A stretch of 64,000 nucleotides of DNA from the NCBI GenBank assembly GCA_963971535.1, contig OZ020592.1, forward strand, positions 124,822,640 to 124,886,639, in the 5' to 3' direction. The translations under genes and the position numbers were made by a program. The stretch is from Notolepis coatsorum (lineage: Eukaryota > Chordata > Actinopteri > Aulopiformes > Paralepididae). Below the pieces are notes generated by a model, which had not been told where the DNA came from, searched no databases, and saw only the letters and a program-made list of their open reading frames with translations. Positions 47,221 to 58,465 of the stretch are shown here, piece after piece; the first letter of the stretch is position 1; each line of letters begins with the position of its first letter.

Positions 47221-48001
47221 TCCCCCCTCCGGTTGTAGCCTCCGCTCTCTTTACCGAATACATATAATGATTAACATAAATAAAAAACATGAACTTTACA
47301 TGCTCCCAAGGCGTTCGGGGGGTCCCTGTGTCCCCCCCTGTCCCCTGCTGGTGGGTGAGGAGTAATTGCTCTCCTAGTGAGAGGTCTCCTCCTGACGGCT
47401 TGGGGGTTTGAAACCTTTACCCCCAACCGCTCGTCATATTTGTCCAGCCTTCTTACTGTTTTTATTGCTGTCGAGCTCCTGGTCAAAATCGCTCTGTCCT
47501 TCATTCTGATCAAAGACCCCCATTTCCTAGGTCCCTCTCAATGTGGCTCATATGTTCCAATGTCCCTCCTTCCTCCCAAACCCGTGTGTGGTGTCTTCTG
47601 TGTACCCCTTTTTACTTTCTTTTCCTCCCCTCTATTTTCTATGTGATGTCCATTTATCCCCTTAATCCCTTCCAACTGTGTTACTCGCAGCGTGTGTCTA
47701 TGTATTTGTTTCAATATGTTCTGTGTTCCGTCTATCATACCTAATTATATTTCCATTTATTTCCTCCATCAGCATGTGTATTATGTGTCCATGTATACGT
47801 TATGTTCGTTCCTATATCCTGCCTCTACCTGGGAATGTGTGTTTATGTATATGTTATTTCAGTTTCTATATTTTGTCTCTATTTGGATAGTTTTTTCAAT
47901 CTCTTGTGCGTGTACTCATCCGTTCGTCTCCTCCCGCCTCCTCTCCCCTCCTTCTCCGTCTCTGGCCTCCTCTTCCGTCTCCGCCTTCGGTCTGTCACGT
48001 C
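47221..48001 (-). other. L1 copy 3 inter-ORF spacer
   Basis: About 780 bp between ORF1 and ORF2, pyrimidine-rich on the plus strand. No domain recognised in its small ORFs. Long for an L1 spacer; it may hold an internal translation or promoter signal, but none is identifiable. Confidence 0.5.
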
Positions 48002-49084
48002 TCACCTCGGCCTTCTCCTCTCTCCTCCCTCCTCTCCCGGGTTTCGATCTCCTACTCTGGTCCATCTGTGTGCTTTCTCCAATCTCTGCTGCAGGCTCAG
48101 CGTCTGGCCCTCCTGTCCCCTTCCTTCTCCGTCCTCCGCCATCTGCATCCCCCGTCGCCTCATCTCCTCCGCCGCCTCCCGCGCCGTTGCGTACGTCACC
48201 GTCCCTTCCTTCCAGTGAATCCTTAGCGAGGTCATGGGTGATTGGAATTTCATTCCGTTTTCTTTCAGAATTCTCTTCAGTCCCGCGTAGGACCTGCGTG
48301 TTATTGCTACCGCTGTCGAGTAATCGTGATCAAACGTCAGTCTTTTCCCCTCGATTTCTATCTTCTTGGTCCACGCGGTTCTGAGTATCAATTCCTTAAT
48401 CTCAAATCTCAGAAAGTTAATAATCACCGCCCTCGGAGGTCTGTCCGGTTTCGGTCTCGGAGCCAACGCCCTGTGGGCCCTCTGTATCTCCATTTTTTCC
48501 AGTCCCGTCTCCTCCAGTTGTTCCTTGATAAGCTTTTCCACATATTGGGTCACCGATTCCCCTTCGACTCCTTCTTTCAATCCCCATATTCTGATGTTAT
48601 TTCTCCGTGACCTCCCCTCCATGTCCGATATCTTTGTCTCCATCTGTTCTTGTTTTTGAATCGCACACGTTAACACCTTGTGTATCTCTGTGTTCCATTC
48701 CTCCGTTTGCGCCGTTCTAGTCTGTACCTCTGTTACGTTTCTGTCCTGTTCCGCCATCTTCTCATCCACCCTTTTGAGTTCTGTATTCATTTCACCTCTG
48801 AAGTCCTCCTGTTCCTTCCTCAATTCCTCCCGTAACTTCCCAATATCATTTCTTATCGTGTCCGAGTTCAGTTTTATGGTCGCCAATATCCCGGCCTGCA
48901 TGAGCTCGGCCCATCCTGGCATTCCCTTGTCCGTCTCAGCCGAAACTCCCCCTTCCTCCGCCTGCCTCTTCTCGGTCTCGCCTCGGGGGTTCTGCTCCAT
49001 CGAACTCTCCTCTTCCTGTGAGTCCTCCATTTCTCTTTCCTTCATAATTGTTTTCTCCTCCTTCCTTCTCGTTTGCATCTTCAT
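48002..49084 (-). CDS. L1 copy 3 ORF1 protein, intact
   Basis: 360 codons, the RNA-binding chaperone that packages L1 RNA. N-terminal charged region (1-65), then a long coiled coil (about 70-160, heptad-like LREELRKEQEDFRGEMNTEL and onward) for trimerisation. An RRM-type domain starts at GRSRRNNIRIWGL (about 155-250). A C-terminal domain (about 250-330) includes HKEGTV-like strands, and the tail is basic. Typical L1 ORF1p length (340-400). The start ATG at 49,084 lies 98 bp inside the 5' end. No frame break seen. Confidence 0.88.
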   Translation of the reverse strand: MKMQTRRKEEKTIMKEREMEDSQEEESSMEQNPRGETEKRQAEEGGVSAETDKGMPGWAELMQAGILATIKLNSDTIRNDIGKLREELRKEQEDFRGEMNTELKRVDEKMAEQDRNVTEVQTRTAQTEEWNTEIHKVLTCAIQKQEQMETKISDMEGRSRRNNIRIWGLKEGVEGESVTQYVEKLIKEQLEETGLEKMEIQRAHRALAPRPKPDRPPRAVIINFLRFEIKELILRTAWTKKIEIEGKRLTFDHDYSTAVAITRRSYAGLKRILKENGMKFQSPMTSLRIHWKEGTVTYATAREAAEEMRRRGMQMAEDGEGRGQEGQTLSLQQRLEKAHRWTRVGDRNPGEEGGERRRPR

Positions 49085-49197
49085 TTTTAATCACTTTTCG
49101 GGTCTTTATTTCTCCGTTTTTCACTCTTTTGACCAGGAGCCTCACCGCATGCGTGCTACCCTTCCGCTCTCATACCGGAAGTCAATTCTTTATTTTT

Positions 49198-49663
49198 GTA
49201 TCTACTTTTTCTCCCCATTTTTCTATTTTTCTCCCGTCCCCAATTTCGCATTGTCCAATTCTACCCTCCCCTGTCTCGAACGTTGTTAGGCCATGCCTCC
49301 CACAAGCCGGCTGCAATGTGGACGAAGCCTTGCATCACGTGTCCCCTCCGGTACTCGAGGAGGCAGCCGTTGCATCTTTTCACCTGCACAGCGCGATCTC
49401 TCAGCGGGGAGGGTCTGCGTGGGAGGGACACGCCGCCCTCGTCGCTTCCTGATTCTACTGCGCAGGCGCACCAACCGACCTGTAGGAGTCGCTGTCCACA
49501 ATGTCCGATCCCCACCCACCAGCTTCCCACCCCCTAATACTGCCAATTGTATTAGTATGAACGACCAGCCAAGCTGGTAGCAATGCCGAGAGCTGGGCTC
49601 GAACCCAGCATCTCCTGCGTTGGTGGCGAGTGCCTTGCCCACTGCGCCACCTAGCCGCCCAAG
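49198..49663 (-). mobile_element. SINE2: tRNA-derived SINE, host of L1 copy 3
   Basis: Minus-strand SINE. The tRNA-like head has an A box (complement of 49,637-49,649, TGGCGCAGTGGGC) and a B box (complement of 49,595-49,606, GGGTTCGAGCCC). The GC-rich body ends in an A-rich tail (AAAAAGTAGATACAAAAATAAA). Its TSD AGAGTGCGCAATTCT is at 49,664-49,678 and, across the nested L1, at 28,543-28,557. A different SINE family from SINE1: different head, and no AAAGCGCTTT block. Confidence 0.8.
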
Positions 49664-49678
49664 AGAGTGCGCAATTCT

Positions 49679-49989
49679 GAAGACGCCCCCCATTGCGTCA
49701 CCATCTTTACAAGCGATACGCGTCTTCTCCTGAACCGATGACGCGACAGCCCACCTCTCCCTTACCCCGCGTGTGAAAACATCACAACAATGGCATGTAC
49801 AGATATTGAGCTTGATCGGGCTTTTACAGCTTTACATATGCTGTGCTCTCTCCATCTGTCTGAAGCGGCGGGGCTATGCTGTGCTTACACACATTCCCGA
49901 CCGAGGCGCACACACATGCTCACACGCATCTCCCCTTAATCCGCATGCAAACCTGTAACAATAGGATTGTTCTATTTAAGTACTGTTGC
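49679..49989. other. Unassigned, possibly ancestral unique DNA
   Basis: Left flank of BEL2 and the former neighbour of 28,196-28,542. Contains TATTTAAG near 49,974. A 49-codon plus ORF at 49,790-49,939 has a good start context (ACAACAATGG) but no recognised domain. Confidence 0.4.
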
Positions 49990-51292
49990 TGTTGTGAAGG
50001 GCCAGATTAAACTGAATATATATATTTATCGTTTGATATACTTTGTATATTATTTATATATATACACGGAATATCCCTTTACCTGCGTTCAGACCAGAGT
50101 AATATTTGCTATCCTATTGGACAGCGCCCCCAGGCGCCAGCGCGCAAGCCCCCAACGGCAAGTTCAAAGACAACTGCAGGCATGTCAGAACATGCCCAGA
50201 GTCAGCGTAGTAATACGAGACAAGGACTGAGGTTGGGACTAGATATTCACTTAAGTATATATATTGGCGCAGGTGTAAACAGCAGTACCTTACCTTACCC
50301 ACCTTCACCACGAGTCAACGTGCAGTGAAGTGAGCAACCTTGCGTCTAAATAGAGCATTGAGAACCGCGTGCGAATAGAATGTTAAAGTGTCAGAGTTTA
50401 ATGAAGTAACGTTGAGATCGACTTAATCTAATGTGAAGTAAATAGTCGATCATTTATTGTATATCGTGCGGCCACAGTTCTTCCGTGTGTAGCATTACCC
50501 ATCGGTTCGTAGTGTCTTTAGCTAGTGCACTTAACCAGGCTGTGTGGCCTAAATACGTCGCCCACACCCGAGGAGTCCTAGGCGGAGAACCGTTGGACGT
50601 GTACACAGGAGAATCGACGTCGGCGATTGCAGAACCATTCCTGGTTGGATTATATTGATTTGGGACGTGACCACCGGAGAAGAGCATCGTTGATTTCCAC
50701 TATCGTTTGGGATTCAACCTCGTGAGGATTACAACTCGGGCCTGCCTCGTGGACGGGGCTGGCTAGCTGTCATTAATGCTGTCGAGCATTTTGGATTACA
50801 ATTATTGCTTTTGCTGCTGATCAAGGGAGTTTACAAGAACCGACTCCTGTACCTGGAGTCTCTTTATTCCTCATTGAATCAGACGGAGTACCCGAACATT
50901 CCTCTACCCTCCAGGCCTTACACCCCGGAGGGAACCCATTGTCTCCAGTTGGTACCAGTGTTGCCCTATATAATTGCTACTATACAACAGGTGGCGTCAG
51001 CTTAGACCCATCGTAGGATTCCTGCTATTCTTAGTGACTTATGCTCTTGACTGACTTTACGTATATTCTTCGCCATACAAGCACAACCCTAATTCTCATT
51101 CTGTAACCTAACGTTGCCTAATAATAATAAATTACCCTCCAATGGTATTTCTGTGTCAATGCCGTGTTCTTGTGGGTGTTCACCATCTATATTTGATGTA
51201 CTGTCTGGCCAGTAATTAAAGTACATAACTAGCAGTGGTTTAATCTATCACAATCTTTAATACAGTCAGGGTTTTGTAACCCCTCAGTTACA
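49990..51292 (+). repeat. BEL2 5' LTR
   Basis: Begins TGTTGTGAAGGGCCAGATTAA and ends CCCCTCAGTTACA, as in BEL1; the interior differs. Contains TATATATATTTAT near the start and AATAATAAATTA near 51,120. Confidence 0.95.
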
Positions 51293-51294
51293 AT

Positions 51295-51311
51295 TGGTCC
51301 TTCGAGCCGGA
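51295..51311 (+). promoter_or_regulatory. BEL2 primer-binding site (tRNA-Tyr)
   Basis: The same 17-nt tRNA-Tyr complement TGGTCCTTCGAGCCGGA, two bases after the LTR. Confidence 0.8.
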
Positions 51312-51894
51312 TGGTATCAGTGTAATATTTAATATAATATTAATATTAAACATGGCCAGCGGTGAACACTCCCCAAGCGGCTCCCCTAAGCTAGAACGCC
51401 CGCAGCGCAAACGTCAGCTACCTCCATATCTGGAGGAATTCGCTTTCGTTCTACCCCCTAGCTTATCTAAACAGACGTTAAATACGGATAAAGCGGATAG
51501 CCTAAGCATGTCCAATCCTATCGACTTGGCGACCCTGCCAGTAGAGACCCCAGTGGGTTCAAACGAAACTGACTCAGCTCACGGGGGGACCAGGTGGGAC
51601 ATGACATGACTATACCTCCAGACAGCGTCACCGGGATAGACCCCGGAGCGCTCCAGGATAAAGAAAGCGCTCCAGGGATAGAACCCGACACACAACCAAG
51701 AGAAGAGAACCGCGCCCAGGAGATAGACCTCGGAGCGCGCCAGGAGAACAGATCTCCAACAAGCCCTGTCAGCACCCGATCACCTCCGTCAGTGTCATCC
51801 CCCAGCGAGGCGGACCAGAGACTGGCGCAAGCCCTGATCGCCACACTGACAGCCTCCACCGAAAGTGATGACTTCAGGGTGAACGCGACCGGCT

Positions 51895-52250
51895 TCAAGC
51901 AAAGACGCTTAGTGAGCGCGAACACTCCGCCACGGAAAGAGAGCGCCTCCACGCGCAACTCGAAGCGCAAGCCCTTAGTGAGCATGAACACTCTGCCGTG
52001 AAACGAGAGCGCCTCCGGGCGCAACAATTAAGTGAACGCGAACACTCTGCCATGGAACGAGAGCGCCTCCAGGCTCAACAGATGAGCGAGCGCGAACAAC
52101 GAGAGCGCCTCCAGGCGCAACAATTAAGCGAGCGCGAACACTCTGCAGCGGAACGAGAGCGCCTTCACGCGCAACTCCAAGCGCAAGCCCTTAGTGAGCG
52201 CGAACACTCTACAACTGAACGAGAGCGCCTCCAGGCGCAACAAAGGAGTG
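51895..52250 (+). repeat. Expanded coiled-coil repeat in BEL2 gag
   Basis: About six or seven units of 50-75 bp encoding variants of LSEREHSAxERERLQAQ, some with an extra LQAQA. BEL1 has one equivalent (AAAERDRLQIQQRSEHEQ). One of the gag frameshifts lies inside the array, which suggests replication or unequal exchange as its cause. Confidence 0.85.
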
Positions 52251-53810
52251 AGGACGACCGCATAAGACTGGAGGAGAGGCGCCTTCAGATGGAAGAGAAC
52301 ATCGAACGAGAACGCGCCAATGCCCAGCGCGAAGCAGAGCGCGACCGGCTGCAGGCGCAGATGATAGAACAATTGATTGCCAGGGCGACACCCCCTCTCT
52401 CCTCACGGAGCTCCCGGAGATCATCACGACAAGGGTCTAGGGCACCTTCCCCTACCCGACAAAGCGACCCGGGACCCGGCCAACAGGAGGAACCTGTCTA
52501 CGTCTCCGAGCCCCCTCCCCGACCGGTCCATACGAGACCCAGCCAACGGAAAGAACCGGCCTACGTCGCAGAGAGACTGACTAGAAGACTCCAGGACCTA
52601 GAAGAGGAAGAGGAAGAGGAGGAATGTCAAGCCCACCAGCAAGAACGTACTCTGGACCAGGAGGCCCAGTACAGCCCCGACTTCAGCCCTGAGTCACTGC
52701 ACTACAAACCCCCGACCCAACTCACGGGTGAGTTTGACGTACAGTCAGCACCGAGGAACAGCACCTGGGGACCTGGCCTCTGGTACCCACCAAGTACTAA
52801 CCCACGACCACACGTACGGGGAGACTCGCCCAGGAGGCCTCTTCCCCTACGCTCACCAATGTACCAGCCATCCATGGCATCGTACCTTGGCACACCGACG
52901 TTCCCAGACTTTACGCGCGAGGACAGAGCACAGTACACGGAATTACGCATGTGTTTGGAGACTATGATGTCCGATGTCCCCGACGAGTCGTACAAATATG
53001 CCATCCTCCTCAAGCATCTCAAGGTGCCCAGAGCGCATAACATAGTGCTGGCATATTCCAACTCAAGCACCCCATACTCCGCGGCTCTAGTGGCCCTCGA
53101 CCAGCGTTATGGACGCATATGGGATTACGTGATCCAAGAAATACGGGATATCGACCGCCTCCCCCCAGCCAAAGACAATAGAGCACTGGATGACCTCTCT
53201 ATCAAGGTACAATCCCTAGTAGGGATGCTGGGGTCCCAAAAGGAGAAGGGGAGATATGAACTGTATGCAAATTCTAATGTGGAGCGAATACTGGAGAAGC
53301 TCCCTCCAGCCCGCCAAGAGCGTTTTCGGCGGCAGAGAGACCACCGTGATCCCAACGGCCCCGAGCCATCCCTCCTAGACCTGGCCGCTTTCCTCGCAAG
53401 GGAAGTTAGCAGCCTACGACTGGACACATTCGTGTGGAGTGGATCTAGCCCAAGAGATGGACCTCGGAGGTCCAACGATAACCGCCGGTCAGTGACCGTT
53501 ATGCACCAGGCCGAGTCAGTGCCGCAGCACAAGAACCACAGCACCCCCCAGACCAAGGGGAAGTGGAAGATTGTATGCCAGTACTGTGAAAAGGAACATT
53601 GGCTGTCTCAATGTGACACCTTCAAGAAGCTGACCGCTGACGAGGTGAGTCAGTGGATCAAAGCCAACCGCCGCTGCTTCCGCTGCGCGCGCAGCCATAT
53701 GGCAGCTGAGTGCCGCCTAAAGAAGAGATGCAGCAAGTGCGACGGCGCCCACTTGGAGGTCCTACACGACAGCAACAAGAAGAAACCCGTACCCCCAAGC
53801 AGCTCGAGAG

Positions 53811-53966
53811 CAGTGGTGCAGTCGTGGTCACACGCGGTTACACGCCGTGTTACTAGATGATCAGTACGCGCGCACAAAGATGCGCTCTATCCATTCGTTG
53901 TGCGCTAAGTACGCGCGTGCGCATGCGTGGCGTGTTACCAGTTCCCATATTACGACTGCACCACTG
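53811..53966. mobile_element. 156-bp hAT MITE in BEL2
   Basis: Inverted ends CAGTGGTGCAGTCGT and ACGACTGCACCACTG (15 bp, perfect) with an 8-bp TSD CTCGAGAG (53,803-53,810 and 53,967-53,974). Interior rich in CACGCG/GCGCGTGC. BEL1 lacks it at the same codons, so the insertion is certain. Confidence 0.95.
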
Positions 53967-56900
53967 CTCGAGAGTGAACGTCATGTACATAGACCCTGCG
54001 AAGAGCGGGAGCTCCCGAGTGCTCTTGAAGGTGGTCCGAGTGATCTTAAGCTACGAGGACAAGGTCATGGACACTTACGCCATCCTAGACGATGGGTCAA
54101 AAAAGACTCTCCTCCTCGCATCCGCCGCAGCCCGGCTGGGTCTGCGGGGGAGCGAAGAAACAATGACAATCCGTACCATTAGAAGAGACCTGAAGACCAT
54201 AAAGGGTGAAAATGTCTCCTTCACGATAGCAGCGGTCGGGCAGCCCGAGAAGCAGTATAGCATCACTAACGCCTTCACCAGCCACGACATAGGCCTGTCA
54301 CAGTACACCTACCCCATCCCCAAGCTGATGGAAAAATACGTGCACCTACGTCAACTACCTATACCGCTCATCGACGACGCCACCCCGACCCTGCTCATAG
54401 GATCCGACCACGCACACCTCATCGTCCCAACGGACCGGGTCCACATCGGGCCCAGAGGCTGTCCAGCAGCGGTCGAGACCCGCCTGGGTTGGACACTACA
54501 AGGCCCCCTCTCCGGGTCTCCCAACCGACCGACAGCCACTCCCTGCCTCCACTCGAGGATAAACGAAGAAGACACCACCCTCTTACAGCACGTCGAGAGG
54601 CTATGGACATTAGACGCGATGCCCTTTAAGAATGAAAGGAAACTCGTTCGCTCAAAGGAAGACACTTATGCCATAACCCTCCTCGAGCAGAGGACAAAGA
54701 GAGTCGAGGTCAATGGAGTGATGAGATACGCAACTCCACTCTTGAGGCGAGAGGGTATGCCCACCCTCCACGCCTCCAAAGAAGCGACAGAGCGATATCT
54801 ACTGAACACCGAGCGGCGTCTAGCCAAAGACCCCACTCAAGCCACTGTGTACCGCGCTGAGATCGACAAGCTGATCACAGCGGGACACATAAAGAAAATT
54901 GACATTCAAGAGGCCGACCAGACGATCGAATCTTGGTACGTGCCCCACCTCAAGGTCCACCACAACGGCAAGGATCGCATTGTATTCAACTGCAGCTACC
55001 AGATCGGACTACAGAATCTGAATAAAGAACTCTTGCCCGGCCCAACACTCGGCCCCTCTCTCCTCGGCGTACTACTACGTTTCCGCCAAGACAAGGTGGC
55101 CATCAGCGGCGACATCAAAGGGATGTTCCTGCAGGTGCGACTAGTGGAGGAGGACAAGCCCTTGCTGCGGTTCCTATGGAGAGAGAGGATCAAAGATGAG
55201 CAACCATCCATCTACCAATGGGAGGTCCTCCCCTTCGGAACCACATGCAGCCCATGCTGTGCTACGTTCGCACTGCAAAAACATGTGACAGAAGACCCTG
55301 AAGCTGACGAGGAGGTCAGACAAAGTGTAGAGAGGAGTTTCTACGTGGACAACTGTCTGCAAAGCGCCTCGACGCCAGAAGAAGCCGAAGCCCTCCTACT
55401 CAAGCTCACTGATCAAAGGCGGCTTTGATCTCCGGCAGTGGGCCAGCAGTGACCCTCAAGTACTTCGCAGCCTCTCCCCAGAGACAAAGGCAGCAAGCAG
55501 CGAGACCTGGATGGCGACCATCCCAGGTGAAGCACAGGAAATGACATTGGGCCTAGTCTGGCGCTTCAAAACAGACTCGCTCCATTACGAATACACACCC
55601 CTGACCAAGGAGCAGGGAAGGTCGACCCCTCTACCGACCACCAGACGGAGCGTATACAGAACACTCGCAAGGCAATACGACCCGCTGGGGTGTATCCTAC
55701 CTTACACCACCCGGGCGAAAATGATTGTACGAGAGCTGTGGGACAAGGAACAGGGCTGGGACGATCCCATACCCGACCACCTAGCTTCCACCTGGAGAGA
55801 GTGGGAGAGAGAACTCAACTCGCTCCAAAATGTGAACATACGCCGAAGCTACTTCCCACCCACAGTGCGGCTGGAGATGTGCCAGATGGACCTGCACGTC
55901 TTCAGCGACGCCTCAGAAGTGGCCTACGGTTCGGTGGCTTACTTGCGGGCCCGAGAGGAGGGAGGAGAAATACACACAGCCTTCATCCTGGCTCGCTCAA
56001 GGATAGCCCCCCGCAAGCAACAATCGATCCCGCGTCTAGAGCTCTGCGCAGCTCTGGTAGGCGCGCAACTCGCCACGTTAATCCAACGTGAACTCACCAT
56101 CCCGGTGCAAAGAACAATCTTGTGGTCAGACTCCATGACCGTACTCACATGGATCCAGTCCGATTCTTGTAGATACAAGGTCTTCGTGGGAGTCAGAATC
56201 ACAGAGATCCAAGACCTAGTAGGATCAGCGTGCTGGAGGTACGTGGACACGAAACAGAACCCAGCCGATGTCATCACACGGGGGATGTCCCTAGATGACC
56301 TCACACGTCACAATATCTACAGTGACGGTCCTGAGTTCCTCAAGCTCCCGGAAAAAGAGTGGCCTACCCCCACCCCTCGGGAGGCTAGTCAAGAGGAGGC
56401 AGAGATCAAGAAATCTATGTTCTGTGGGTTGACGCACACCCCAGTCCCCACTGACCCTAACATAGACGACTGCCTCACCTTTGAGAGTGCGCAGCTAAAG
56501 ACATTCCTGTGGCACCACCCTGAGGTCCCCCCCACTACCGACATCAACGCAGCTAACTACGAAGAGGCAGAACTCCTTCTGCTACAGCGAGCCCAAAGAG
56601 ACTCGTTCCCCGACGAGCTAGACTGCCTGCAGGGAACAAAGCCAATCCCGTCAGACAGCAGACTGCTCCACTTGGCCCCCGAGCGCGACACCCATGGCCT
56701 CATCAGGGTGGGTGGTCGTCTGAGACGGGCCCCGGACTTAACGGATGACGTCAAGTTTCCTATAGTCCTCAACAGCCGACACAAGGTCACTGAGCTCATC
56801 ATAAAGAAATACGACGAGGATGTGCACCACGCTGGGGCAGAGAGAGTCTTCGCTGAGATCCGACGTCGCTATTGGATACTGAACGGAAGAGAAGCAGTAC

Positions 56901-57152
56901 GTCGCTTCCAGCGGACTCGACCAGACTGTCGCCAGTGGCGAGCACAGCCCAGTATACCCAGGATGGCCGACCTGCCTCACCGTCACACCCGACCCGTGGC
57001 GAGGCTGATAGAGTTGCCGAGGCTCCCTGACTCCCCTGATGACGATCATGACCCACTGACTTTATAGATTGCCCTACTCCCCACAACAGACATTGAGCAG
57101 TTGACTGGACTATTAATCTGTCTTCCTTTAACTAATTAGGTGCGGACTAATT

Positions 57153-57162
57153 AGGAGGCGGC
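57153..57162 (+). promoter_or_regulatory. BEL2 polypurine tract
   Basis: AGGAGGCGGC abutting the 3' LTR. Confidence 0.65.
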
Positions 57163-58465
57163 TGTTGTGAAGGGCCAGATTAAAAAAAATATATATATTT
57201 ATCGTTTGATATACTTTGTATATTATTTATATATATACACGGAATATCCCTTTACCTGCGTTCAGACCAGAGTAATATTCGCTCTCCTATTGGACAGCGC
57301 CCCCAGGCGCCAGCGCGCAAGCCCCCAACGGCAAGTTCAAAGACAACTGCAGGCATGTCAGAACATGCCCAGAGTCAGCGTAGTAATACGAGACAAGGAC
57401 TGAGGTTGGGACTAGATATTCACTTAAGTATATATATTGGCGCAGGTGTAAACAGCAGTACCTTACCTTACCCACCTTCACCACGAGTCAACGTGCAGTG
57501 AAGTGAGCAACCTTGCGTCTAAATAGAGCATTGAGAACCGCGAGCGAATAGAATGTTAAAGTGTCAGAGTTTAATGAAGTAACGTTGAGATCGACTTAAT
57601 CTAATGTGAAGTAAATAGTCGATCATTTATTGTATATCGTGCGGCCACAGTTCTTCCGTGTGTAGCATTACCCATCGGTTCGTAGTGTCTTTAGCTAGTG
57701 CACTTAACCAGGCTGTGTGGCCTAAATACGTCGCCCACACCCGAGGAGTCCTAGGCGGAGAACCGTTGGACGTGTACACAGGAGAATCGGCGTCGGCGAT
57801 TGCAGAACCATTCCTGGTTGGATTATATTGATTTGGGACGTGACCACCGGAGAAGAGCATCGTTGATTTCCACTATCGTTTGGGATTCAACCTCGTGAGG
57901 ATTACAACTCGGGCCTGCCTCGTGGACGGGGCTGGCTAGCTGTCATCAATGCTGTCGAGCATTTTGGATTACAATTATTGCTTTTGCTGCTGATCAAGGG
58001 AGTTTACAAGAACCGACTCCTGTACCTGGAGTCTCTTTATTCCTCATTGAATCAGACGGAGTACCCGAACATTCCTCTACCCTCCAGGCCTTACACCCCG
58101 GAGGGAACCCATTGTCTCCAGTTGGTACCAGTGTTGCCCTATATAATTGCTACTATACAACAGGTGGCGTCAGCTTAGACCCATCGTAGGATTCCTGCTA
58201 TTCTTAGTGACTTATGCTCTTGACTGACTTTACGTATATTCTTCGCCATACAAGCGCGACCCTAATTCTCATTCTGTAACCTAACGTTGCCTAATAATAA
58301 TAAATTACCCTCCAATAGTATTTCTGTGTCAATGCCGTGTTCTTGTGGGTGTTCACCATCTATATTTGATGTACTGTCTGGCCAGTAATTAAAGTACATA
58401 ACTAGCAGTGGTTTAATCTATCACAATCTTTAATACAGTCAGGGTTTTGTAACCCCTCAGTTACA
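57163..58465 (+). repeat. BEL2 3' LTR
   Basis: Same length as the 5' LTR. Differences noted near the left end (ACTG changed to AAAA), at the CGCTCTCC site near 57,280 and at several single bases. Confidence 0.95.

Larger units (their letters stand above)
28566..49182 (-). mobile_element. L1 copy 3, near full-length, inserted in the SINE2 tail
   Basis: Minus-strand L1 with ORF1, ORF2, a 3' A-rich end at 28,566 and its 5' end at 49,182. The 15-bp TSD is CAATTCTTTATTTTT (28,551-28,565 and 49,183-49,197), made of SINE2 tail plus part of the SINE2 TSD. L1 copy 4, which contains BEL1, was inserted in ORF2 at 30,104-44,541. Without it the copy is about 6.2 kb. A different L1 family from copies 2 and 4. 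Confidence 0.85.
51352..57067 (+). pseudogene. BEL2 gag-pol, multiply broken
   Basis: Start ATG at 51,352 (MASGEHSPSGSPKLERPQ). Frames change near 51,598 and 51,995. Gag zinc knuckles CQYCEKEHWLSQC and CFRCARSHMAAEC lie near 53,575-53,750. A hAT MITE (53,811-53,966) plus its TSD adds 164 bp before the protease (ILDDGSKKTLL) and shifts the frame. RT keeps RIVFNCSY and YVDN (near 55,342). A 7-nt loss near 55,408 shifts the frame before RNase H (FSDAS, WSDSM, NPADVITRG). After the integrase zinc domain, where CxxC is changed to RPDC, about 0.86 kb with the whole DDE core is deleted at about 56,979, joining directly to the last residues. It cannot encode a working integrase. Confidence 0.92.
49990..58465 (+). 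mobile_element. BEL/Pao LTR retrotransposon 2 (BEL2), defective
   Basis: 8,476 bp with LTRs of 1,303 bp each and a 5-bp TSD GTTGC (49,985-49,989 and 58,466-58,470). About 11 substitutions were noted between the LTRs by eye (near 0.8%), so it is older than BEL1. Related to BEL1 in protein and in LTR termini, but with a different U3 sequence. Its pol is broken and the integrase core is missing. Confidence 0.95.

Noticed and set aside
47692-48384. 230-codon plus ORF opposite L1 ORF1
   Set aside because: Low-complexity Ser/Pro/Leu translation antisense to ORF1 and the spacer.
49198-49663. tRNA-like 5' UTR belonging to L1 copy 3 (chimeric promoter)
   Set aside because: The two overlapping TSDs are better explained by an older SINE2 whose tail was the target of L1 copy 3.
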